NCBI GenBank assembly: GCA_013398295.1
Contig: VZSF01008199.1
Coordinates: 1-64,000 of the forward strand
Source: Chionis minor
Taxonomy: Eukaryota; Chordata; Aves; Charadriiformes; Chionididae
Reading direction: 5' to 3'
Length of the DNA: 64,000 nucleotides
Made by a program: the position numbers and the translations under genes. Below, one piece after another: positions 1 through 10,030 of the stretch. Each line of letters opens with the position of its first letter. Position 1 is the stretch's first letter. Below the pieces are notes generated by a model. It worked only from the letters and a program-made list of their open reading frames with translations, made no database searches and had not been told where the DNA came from.

Positions 1-19
1 CTGAGGCCAAACCACGACA
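1..19 (+). mobile_element. 3' terminal bases of an LTR, cut by window edge
   Basis: The first 19 bases match the last 19 bases of the solo LTR at 18983-19583 at 15 positions and end in the same ACCACRACA form. Retroviral LTRs end in CA, as this does. The likely reading is that an LTR of the same family ends at position 19 and its body lies outside the window. Nineteen bases is a short match, so this could be chance. Confidence 0.45.
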
Positions 20-1367
20 GAATGTTAATGTGAGTTGCACATAGTTTGCTTCTGCTTTGCTACTGCTCTTGGCGTTCAAAATATGGCTTTCACTGAAAGA
101 AACATCATTGTGAAAATACTGTCTGTCGTTTGAAAGACTGAAATGATCCTATTCCAGTATTATGACACAGTGTAGCTTAACTACAATAGGTCACTGATTA
201 GCAATCAGTCTAGTTTTTAGTGTATATTTCTATGAGTCTATAAGCACACTTGACTTGTGGTTTAAGCTGATAGCTTACACTAACATTAATGTGCAAGAAG
301 TCGTTACTAAAGGTGGAGGTTGCTGGTGCAGCTAGGAATCCTCCACCTGTTCCAACAGTAAAGACTTTGGCAAAATTTCCAATTCTGTAGAAAGAATTGG
401 TCTTTGTGGGCTACTTCATTTTTGGTAAGGCAATTAGCTGCAAAACATGCTGAAATATGAAATTATTTCCACCCTTGGGTACCTTATAAATACAATAGTT
501 TGGGATTATGGAGTCAGGCTCGCAGATATATCAGTAGGAGTGAAACTTTTTCCTTTGAGTCAGGCTCGCAGATATATCAGTAGGAGTGAAACTTTTTCCT
601 TTGGTTACACCTCTGCAATCAGCTTGATGATAGTAGGACTGCAGGAGTATAACCAAGGACTGAATTTGCATAATCACATAGATCTTATTGTCTTTGAACA
701 AAAGCAGCCATTTGATAGTTTAAATTACCATCACCTGTTTGCATTTGTTCACAGTGCTACAGCGAGTCTTTGAAGAAATAAGCTGACTGGGCTGTCTTGG
801 TTAGTTGAAGATTCACAGCTGCAATAACATTAGAAATAAATATGATAAAAAAATATGCTATCAACTTATTTTTCAAATGATTGGGTGCACTTTGTATATC
901 ATTCTGAGTGAAAGGCGTGATGCAAAATCACTTTTGCCAGCAATTTCAAATAAAGGCTCTGGTTTTAGGTAACATTATAAACTTACAGTGAACTAGGACA
1001 ACATAATAATATGGCATGTCAAATTTATTTGTAGCTGTAGGCAAAGAAAAACGAAGAAGGAAGAACAGCTCTAACATAGTATTACAGCACAATAAAAATT
1101 TGCTCATTAACTTTCATAAATTCCATTACGAAGTTTAATGCTTATGTTTACCATCACTAATATAGACTGAAGCCTGCGTTATGAGGCTTTCAGCTGGAAA
1201 TTGCTTCACTTTACAAATTTTCATCTAAAGCCCTTTAAACAATTATGTCAAAATAAAGGCACTAAATATAAGCACTCACAGCATTCTCACAGCTTCCTGA
1301 GCATATTCCTATTATTGGGAGTATGGTTTGTAAAACATCAAAATCAGATTGTCACACAGAGATTAAG
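20..1367. other. Unique AT-rich non-coding DNA with one tandem duplication
   Basis: No recognisable exon, RNA gene or mobile element was seen. The only structure is the 46-bp duplication at 511-603. The open frame across 447-773 runs through this duplication and shifts frame between the two copies, which argues against it being coding. Confidence 0.5.
511..603. repeat. Perfect tandem duplication, 46-bp unit x2
   Basis: A 46-bp unit beginning AGTCAGGCTCGCAG at 512 is repeated exactly at 558. The identity extends one base upstream, so the period holds over 511-603. No mismatch separates the copies. This points to a very recent duplication, an active minisatellite seed, or an assembly artefact. 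The unit is not a multiple of three. Confidence 0.95.
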
Positions 1368-1472
1368 GCTGGGATTTTCAGCAGAAGCCAAGGGAGTTAG
1401 GCACTCAGCTCCTTGTGAATTTCAATGAGTCAGGAGCATACATTTCCCTTAGGCTCCTTTGAAAACCTCAGC
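1368..1472. repeat. Ancient foldback (palindromic MITE-like) repeat, about 105 bp
   Basis: The left arm begins GCTGGGATTTTCA. The reverse complement of the right arm begins GCTGAGGTTTTCA. The two arms align over about 28 bases with roughly three quarters identity, followed by AAGCCAAGGGAG against GAGCCTAAGGGAA. The centre holds TTTCAATGAG, the decayed form of the CATTGAAATTCAATG centre I associate with an old palindromic repeat of amniote non-coding DNA. It is probably a non-autonomous DNA transposon relic; I do not recall the database family name. There is no coding content. Confidence 0.65.
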
Positions 1473-4189
1473 ATAAATATTAATAACTAACTTTTAACAA
1501 GCATTTGGTCATTGGTTTCAATCATCTCAAATATGCCAATGGTTATGTCCTTTTCCCCCACAAAGATCTCCCATGTGCAAATTTCTGGGAATGTTCTTAT
1601 ATGCATAGTATCGCAAAAAGGATCTTAAAAGTTTCTCCTGCTATTCAGGCCCAGCAGAGTTTACATATGTTAGTTATTGCTAAGATCTTTTGTGCCACCT
1701 TTTGCATCTGCCTGAGATGCTGTATTGTAAGAGCAACATCCAATTCACATCATGTAGTCTGATTGATATTACTCAGAAAGAGAACACAGGAAAGAAAACA
1801 GAACAACAAGAAGGTATAGATATTCTAATCACTCCATGAAGACCTATAGCTTGTAAAAAGTCAAATGCTGACTCTTGACAAAAGTATTTAAATGAGCTCC
1901 AGTTTCACCTTAATTATACATGAGAATGACAATTTTTTTTATACCTTTCGTTTTTAATTCCAACATTACTGCTAAGCCTCAACACCTTGGAATGCGTGTG
2001 AGTTCGTGCAGCACATGATGCTGAGAGTTACGGATTTTTATTAGAAGCCATCTCAGATGCTGTCCCCAGGCAGTAACTGACAAGGTACTCTGCACATGGG
2101 TGCACTGGTATATCCAGGTTGTCATGCCATTATGCAAAGTCAAATATAACACAAACTATACTTGCATCAATATTATGCAAACACAAATAATAGTTATGTG
2201 TTGCTCTGCCTTTTGTGTCAGAGAAGGAACTTGCTCTCAAAGTGAATTTGGTCTCAATATAGAATTCACGTCAAGTGAAATGCAACACCTTGGCAAATTT
2301 GATGCTCATGTAGCCTATTCCACCACCTTCTCCTTTGTTATTTGCTCCTCCTCTTTCTCTCTCGGGGCATACTTTTTTTCTGCAAGGCATTGATACCACT
2401 GAGAGTGCTTGGTTTTATAACACTGGGATGATGAAACCATATGCAAATACCACTCTGCATGTCCTCAGCTCCTCTGGCTGAGCAATCTGGGCTCAAGTTT
2501 CACCCTACCCAGGGTGAAGGATCAATATCTGGTCTTTAATAAGAAGGCATTAATCCCGGTTTCCCTTTATCGTTACTTTTTACTGCTTCTGCTGAATAAT
2601 ATTCTTGTTGTTTGACACTATTCTTCCTCTCTTCCTCCCCCCATGTCACGTCATCAATTTATAAATTTCAAGATGTAACTGTTTATCCTAATATTGCTTC
2701 TGTTTGGTTCCACAAGGGGTTGACCTTGGATCTCACAGTCACAGCTTGAAGTCTTCACATGTGTCTTGTTTAACATGAAGCAGTGTATCTAACCCACTGT
2801 CTGGAAAATCCTGTGATGCCAATGCCAAATTGGTTTACGAATATAGATTGTTTCATTAATTATGCAAATGGAAGTCTGGTACCTATTATTACTCTAACAT
2901 CTTCAGTTTAATTTCTAGTATAATAACATTCACATGGAACCACATATATGTGTCCTTATATGTTTTATATTTTCATTGAATATTACTGGCAAGAGATTTG
3001 TGACTACTGCACATACACGATAACTAATATTGCAGTGAAAAGACAGTTAGACTCATGGTAGTTCTGCATATCCCCATTAAGTCCAAAGAATTGTGTCTGC
3101 TCACACTAGGGATAAATTTTGCTTTCTGGAAACTATATAAAAATCAAATATTTTCTTTGATATTTGATTCTTCCATAGGTTCTGGTTTTAGCCTGTTTAA
3201 ACTCGTAACTACAACAATATAAAGATGTAATAAAAAATAAAGTGGAGTATTACAGAGGACTGTGCCGTGAAAAGTGAGAAAAGCTGATCAAACATATCAA
3301 TACATGATTTCACATTCTGTCAGCTCTGAAATTGAACAAGCTATTCTCTGTCCCCAACATGTTTAAAACATATTTCAAGAGAAATGGTGTAAATATTGAA
3401 GAACCTCACCTAGACATGAGACAGCAATCTGCCAGGACATACACGACTGCCACAGAGAAAAAGATAATGAACTTCTCTGCTTTTCCACCAGAACAGGACA
3501 GGATAGAAAGTAAGAGCCTTGCAATGCAATAAGAATTATTTGGACCTCACAAGTAAATCCTTCCTAGCTATTAGGACAGTTAGACATTGGAAGAACTACT
3601 TAGAAGGGCTGCAGACCTTTTAAGAACAGATAAGGCTTAACTAAGTTAAAAATTCTGCTTTTTGTACTGAGGCACATGAAAGTCCCTCAAAGGCAACAGA
3701 ATTACGAGGACTGCATCGCCTGCAGAGCAGACCTCCAGGGAAGTCTTGTCACCAGTGCTGTCCCCGAGCTGCAGTAGCACTGGTGTGCGGGCTACACCTG
3801 CTGCTCCACGGGCTGCTGCTGCACTGGAGCCGTCACCTTCTGCTCTGCAACTCAGAGATTTTTTAGAGAGTGACAGTAGGGCACATGAAATTTCTGCTGC
3901 CGAATCTTTATAACCTTAATTCTGTTGCAGCAAAACTGCATTGAGTGTGTTATGTTCAGGGACCAGAGGGGTCTGCACCATCTTAACTAATAAAGTAATT
4001 ATGAGTAGGAGTCTGTTGCATTAAATACCAAAAAAGAGGATAAGATCTCAGAGGAGGAGGAGGAGTAAATAGGCTAGAGAATACTTAGGTAATTAAGGTG
4101 ATTTCAAACAGTCTAGCCCTAATGATTTTCATAGTAGAACAGGCAAAGGACAAGCTGAAGAAATCTCAGAAGTGATTATCTATGGGAAC
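1473..4189. other. Unique non-coding DNA with octamer-like sites
   Basis: No exon was recognised. The block contains several ATGCAAA sites (entered separately) and a small GC-richer patch at about 3700-3850 with repeated CTGCTG/CTGCAG words. A short piece at about 3545-3625 weakly resembles the 3' part of old CR1 elements, but is too short and decayed to call. Confidence 0.4.
2132..2869 (+). promoter_or_regulatory. Cluster of octamer-like (POU) sites
   Basis: ATGCAAA occurs on the plus strand at 2132, 2175, 2441 and 2862. The last two are full ATGCAAAT octamers, the consensus for POU-domain factors. The 2862 site is preceded by CATTAATT, a homeodomain-like core, so a composite homeodomain-POU site is possible. 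Function is inference only. AT-rich DNA gives such words by chance fairly often. Confidence 0.2.
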
Positions 4190-5205
4190 TTGGAGAGAGA
4201 AGGGTTTACTAGAAGGATAAAGCCAGCCCTGATATTAAAAATGAGAGTATAGAGTACCTAGAAAATGTTATCAGATAGGTAGATTGACTTCAGCTCTTGG
4301 GGAAAAAAAAGGGAATTAATAAAATTATTTGTAAGCTCCTGGAAGATGACAAGAAGGTAGGTAACAGCTGACATAGATTTTGCAAGAACAAATTGTGTTA
4401 AAAAAAATAATCTCATTTCCTGCAGTGATAGGGTAAGAAGGCAACCACCTGAAGAGGAAGCTGACCTCTATCCTGGATCTGGTTGTATTCAAGGTTTTAC
4501 CAAGTAGAGATGCTTTCTAAGCTTGCAGATGACACCAAAGGGGGAAGGTGTCATCTACAGGTATGCTAGAGAATGGGAACAGAAATCAAAATGATTTTGA
4601 AGCAGTGGTGTGGAAAAAAAAAGATGATAAAAGTAATTAAGGCAAAAGATAAGGACTTGTTGCTGCTCATGGAGGAACAGTCAGAGGCAGAAATGCAGGA
4701 CCAAGGACAGCAAAAAGCCAGATAAGTAGATTACAAAATGAGTGTGAGTAAACTGTATCATGCAGCCAAAAAATGAAAAAGCAATTGGTACCTGGATTAT
4801 ATCAGAAAGCTTCATAAGGAACATGACCTATGCCAAGGAACTTGGGTAGGCTAGCTCAAGGACAGAAATGATGGGGAGAGAGAGTGTTTGAGGAACACTA
4901 CAGCGTTGAAGCATGCAAATGACATTTGCCAGGAGGAACAAAAAAAAGTTTGGGTCCAGTTGAAGAGAGCATGTAATTGTGGGTCACTATAGGAAGGAAG
5001 ATTTTTTTGTAGTGTGAAAGATAGCAAAGCTTGGGAATAGCTGGTCTGGGGAGACTGGAAAGGTCTTACTATAGGAAGTCTGGAGCATGAAGTTAGATAA
5101 ACATCTGTCAAGAGCGGCAGAAGTATCTGAACATCCTGCTTTGGAGGAGGAAGTTGAAGATGTACTGAGGTACCTTTTAGCCTTATTTTTCTATAATTGA
5201 CGGAA
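4190..5205 (+). mobile_element. Very old CR1/L3-type LINE relic, reverse transcriptase to 3' end
   Basis: Order and wording follow the 3' half of ancient amniote CR1 LINEs. Around 4320-4430 the DNA reads like the reverse-transcriptase stretch that ends in a lysine- and asparagine-rich segment before the finger/palm (ATTTGTAAGCTCCTGGAAGA, then AAGAACAAATTGTG). At 4522-4536 five codons give L-A-D-D-T, a decayed form of the F/Y-A-D-D catalytic motif. AACATGACCTATG near 4820 and the AGATAAACATCTGTCA segment near 5094 fit the C-terminal part and 3' tail, which ends around 5200 in TTTTTCTATAATTG. All frames are broken by stops and indels, so it is dead. The 5' boundary is uncertain. It is far more diverged than the CR1 near 61.5 kb. 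Confidence 0.75.
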
Positions 5206-8200
5206 CAGTCTTAGTTGGCATGAACTAAACCCCTAAACTTTATTTTTCCTGTAGGTCCACATCGGTGAATAGTGTCTTCTTTTTCCCCTTTACAGTTCTA
5301 ACATGTTTCAGTTCTAGATGAAAATATATCTATTTCTTGCTTCCCAATGAACAGTGGGCTCTACGCTCTAAATCTGACAGAATTTTTGTGTTTGTATTAA
5401 CATAAAATATTTCAAGCGGTTCACAGATTGAATTTAATCCTCCTGTCAATAATCCAAGTTTAAACCCTCATTTCAATTATCTCTGTATTTGTAGAATCCG
5501 TCAAATGATTCTGCACTGAAGTATTATATGTGTTATAATTTAAAACTCAAAAGTTATGAATGGAAGCAGATTATATCTTATTAAAATGTTAATTCTAGTC
5601 CTTTGAGAAAATTGTGACTACAAGCAATTGGTTAATGTGTCAGAAATAAACACTGTCAAAAATAATTGAACAAAACCAAGCATATGGATGTCATTCACTT
5701 CAGAAAAATGACAGGAAGGCAGAATTATAGGAGCAATTTTCAAAAGCATGGATACAGGTAAAGACCTAGTTCCAATAAACAGGTTTTTTGCATAATTTTT
5801 ATATATCTATATTTAAAATTTCAAACTTAATTTTCCTTCTGTATTGAGCTGAAATTCCAAGGCTTGACAACACAACATGCATAATGCTGAGTGATGGAGA
5901 AATGCTGTCTCCGATGGAGAAATGCTTTTTCCTTAACTGGCACAGTAAAGGAAGTACGCAGAGCTGGAAAAAACCCCAACCAACTACTTGTCCAGCCCTG
6001 CTCTAAGCAGATGGTGACCAGGCAACAGAACATCTGGTGAAGGATTTGAGACTGTCCAGGATTATCTCCTTACAAGTAGACTTGGAAATCATTTACAAAA
6101 GTGACCATATTTATTCTTAACAATTGTTCTAGCCAAACAAAATGAGAAAGGAAGAAACACTAACATACGCAAGAGATAAGGTGCATTGCTCTGCAGTTAT
6201 ATTATTCAACATCTACATACAGACTGACTGGAGCTATTCCCATTTAACATGGCATCAAATCAGGATCTCCTTGTTCTCATGAGCAGACACACTGCAATCA
6301 ATTACATTACTCATGTGAGTAAGCAGAGGAGAACCTGACCTTTAGAGAGATAACAATAGATACTTCCCAATTAATGTTAAAGTAGGAGTACATAAATCAA
6401 TCCTAAAAAGCACTTTAGATAATATTATATTAACTCTTCACTATATAAATCAAATCAAATGACATTCCATACAGAGAGGTCTGAGGTACTATACCATTAG
6501 TGATCAAAAATCTGGTCATCCCCTTCTGGGATTCATTCAGCTGACTGTCTTTTATCAACAAACAAGTCAATGAGTCAATGGCTAAAGCAAAAAGCAAGGG
6601 TGAAAATACATGATGCATACCAGCATACAAGTAGGAACAATAAAAAGTCAACCAGAATATAAAACCCTCGCTCCTCCAGTTTTAAAATTCACTGTTTAGA
6701 AATCCACACAATACTGTTGCTCCTCAACTCCGGTTTTATTTTAGCATATATTTTTCCTTAAAAGCTTCACTTTAAAAAAAACCCCACACACTGTTGTGCC
6801 TTTTTCCACTGGAAAGATAACCTTCAGAATGTAAATCAATGCACTCTTGCCCTGGTAATCCAGTCTTGGAGAAAGCTGTCTCCAGCTAAACAAGATCAGC
6901 AGAAAAAGGCATAGAAGCCTTCACTCTTCAGTACCGTATTCACCCCAGTGAAGTGCTCATTTCAAATCCAAGCTGCAATAATTTTAAATGCTACAGTTCA
7001 GTCAATCTACGAAATGTCTCACAGTCTGTTTCAGCTCTAATGTAAACTGGGAACATGTCAATGAAGTGGTACCATTGTGCCAGTCCTAAGCATCAAGCCT
7101 TTAAGAAAGGCATTAAAACATCGGGGTATTTTTGCGCTTTGAATAAACTGGTAACAATGCTCTAGCTCTTCCTCTTCTCTCATTACAGAGTACTAGTGTT
7201 AGTGGGACTGTCCATGGGGAGATTTGGAAGCATTGTACATTGGTCAAATGTATGTGACAGAAGAGATCAAAGCAGAGCAAAAGGTGTGTTTGTACCCGAT
7301 TGTCTCCTTCAGTTAAAAGTGAAAGACTATAGAAAATGTAGCATTTCTCAATCTGCATTTACATGAGGCCATAGAATTATTGTATATAGGTTCTCCGGCG
7401 CTCAGTTTTTTGGTAGTCAGCTTAAGAAATGGTGACTGAGATATCATCTTGATTAAAAACCTATCTTAAAAGAGGGAAGCAGTTACATTTTAGAAAAAAT
7501 ATATGGTAAACTTAGGTCAAAAGTGAAGACTAGATATCCTAATGAGCATCTTGAGAGGATGTGGTTCTCAAAAAGAATAAGGAGCTCGCATACTTTCAAG
7601 GTCAACTGAATTCTTGCCATACTGCAAAACACTTGATCCCCGTCCCAAGCAGAGGTATTGCTACTCTTCTTACCCCTCTTCTGTCTCCTCAGAAGATCCA
7701 AAAGCTTGTTCTCTCCCCCTCCCATAGTACACTGTACTACTTTTAAAGATTTAATAATTGATTCCTTTGTGCTCACTGTGATCAAACCTGTTTTATAGCT
7801 GCTCTTATTTATGTTATAGGGTTTGAAATGGCACACTGATAATCAATCAAGCCTCTATACTCTACAATCCCATAAGCATAAAGTGATGACGACTCCATCG
7901 GATTTCCTTGAAAGAAAATCTAAACAGTCTTCATTTTAAAAACTTCATATAAAACAAGTGAACTTTTCAAAATGACATTATTCCAAGAGAGCAGTGAATC
8001 CTAATACAGTGAGACAAGGATTCCTGAGGTCAGAAACATCAGCTTTACAAAAATGTCCTGAGGGATGCCTGAATGTATTATCTCGAGACCTTTAACCTCT
8101 CACTTAGGGCCTGCTGCCCGTCACTCCACTATCAATCCATTTCTAACATTTTACTTGGCTATGAACTTCTTGGAATGACAAGAGGATCATTCATAATATA

Positions 8201-9685
8201 TAGTAAGGCTTCCGGGAAGCTTTTTCACTCAAAGCTACAGGGTAAGTGAATCAGCCTTTTGCTTTCTCCCAGGAACTACTTATCTTCAATCTTTCAATTA
8301 AAGGTCAAAAAATGAAAGAAGGCAGCCCAGTCATCTATTATGTTTTTCCCTCTCTCCTATTGTGAGAGACTCTGTTCTTTACATAGTTGTGTCTCAACCA
8401 GGTTGAGATTGTTTTCATTGGTAGAAATGTGAAAAATAATTTTGCAGTTTTAAAGAATGAAATGCACAGAACGACAGCAATTTCTCTCGTGTCTCTTGGT
8501 TGTTAGCCTATATCCTCACCCAAATCCAATGCTTTTATCAGAAGTTAGCAAATAGCATTTTTAGAGGGTCAAATTGAATGTAGGTTTAAAGGGAAGTACA
8601 TCTCCCATTCCTGCTTTGTTAGGAAGGAGAATGCAAAAGCACAATTATACGATTGCAGCATAGCTCTGTTGTCTGACTTTCAGGGTAGAGGAGAGCTGGT
8701 TTTGGATTTTATCTGATATGCATATGGTGAAAAGTAGCCGAGGATGCAGATTAGCATACTATGCCTATTTCATCATTGCCCTAAGGCCCTGTTGTACCAG
8801 CTCAGTCAGAGCACAGATGGGTCACCAGGCAGACATAAGTCTCATTAAAGAATACCCTTGGCATCAAAAGTCTCTGTGCAGGTCAAAGAACCAGCTCTGC
8901 TTGCTCTGTGCCAACTCCAGGCACAAGCCTAATACAAACACGGAGTGATTTTGAGGAAAGAGAAGAGTCCCGAGAGAGGAAAGCATGCGAACAAAAAACA
9001 AAAATAAAAGAAAGGAAAAACTGAAAAAAATGTGGTCAGGTCAACCCAAAATAATTTGAGATTTCCTTTTGTATCATTTCTTCTATGAAAAAAGTAGGAT
9101 TCCAGGTAAATCAAAAAACATTTGGTTTGAGGTAAGGAAAAAATGATTTATTTCATCTAATCCAGCTGGTTTACCTATTCTTTTGTCAACAGAGGTTTGT
9201 GTTCTCATAAAAAGTATTTCACCAAAAAAGAAAGTTGAAAAGGTTTTTAAAAAAAAAAAAATCCAAGCCACTTCCCACCCCCTTCCTGTTTTGGCCTTTT
9301 TAAGAATGCCTCATCTTGTCCCCAGTTTTATTTGAATACAAATAAATGAAACGCTGTTTATCGCTGAAACAAAAGAAAATCCACCCTTTTTTAACGTTAT
9401 ACCCCCTCAGTCAGTCATTTACAAGTAGGCAAAAGCTGGTGAAACCCTCTAGGCTGGAGTTCATGCTGCACACAGCTCCCAGCAGGCAAAGCCAGGCTTT
9501 GAATTTACACGCTGTACTCAGCTCGCCCCTGGTGAGGTTCCCCAGTAGCTCCAGCCAGCACCTGTGACTTTGGAGCCGAGCCTGTCCCTCTGCCAGTGCT
9601 AGTGTGTACATTAGGTCAAGGATAAATCAACCCATATTGTTGCTGCCTGGGATAAGGAAGATCATAAACCTGCTTTTTCTCAGTA
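5206..9685. other. Unique AT-rich non-coding DNA
   Basis: No exon, RNA or clear repeat was seen. Short open frames here are scattered on both strands, overlap each other and contain no recognisable domain. A short stretch near 5945-6050 loosely recalls CR1 wording but was not convincing. Confidence 0.5.
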
Positions 9686-10030
9686 CCACCTTTACCTGGA
9701 TGTGAGAATCCCCCGCGCCGTGAGGAGCCAGACACCCTTCCCCAGGGAGGTGTGGCTGGGGGAAAGGCTGTGGGTTAATTCACGTTTGGTAAGCTATGAC
9801 TATGAACTCGGGAGAGCTATGGTTTCCTGTAACGTTAACAGCTTGTTTGATAGATGAGTGCGTTAAGAATAATAGAAGCCGGCTGCTGGAACTGCCGGCA
9901 GAGCTCTGTGCAGCACTGAGCCCTGCATGCAGGAGGGTCAGCACCATCAGCTGCCGCCTGCGTTCACTACCTGTGCCCGTGTGCCCAGCTGAGCCTAGAG
10001 TGCACTCACATTCAGCACAAAGGCGGTATT
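9686..10030. promoter_or_regulatory. CpG-richer patch in AT-rich surroundings
   Basis: About a dozen CpG dinucleotides fall in 350 bp, including CCCCCGCGCCGTG near 9711 and two GCCGGC hexamers about 16 bp apart near 9890. The flanks are CpG-poor and AT-rich. Immediately downstream (10045-10130) is a run of homeodomain-like TAATT/ATTAA words. A regulatory element or the decayed start of an unseen transcript would fit, but no TATA box or splice-flanked exon is evident. Confidence 0.25.

Noticed and set aside
3545..3625. Possible CR1 3' fragment (TTAGACATTGGAAGAACT)
   Set aside because: One short resemblance without a tail or neighbouring CR1 coding sequence in the right order.
5945..6055. Stretch with CAACCAACTA and CCAGCCCTGCTC words resembling a CR1 antisense
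   Set aside because: Word order does not follow a CR1 tail and the match does not extend.
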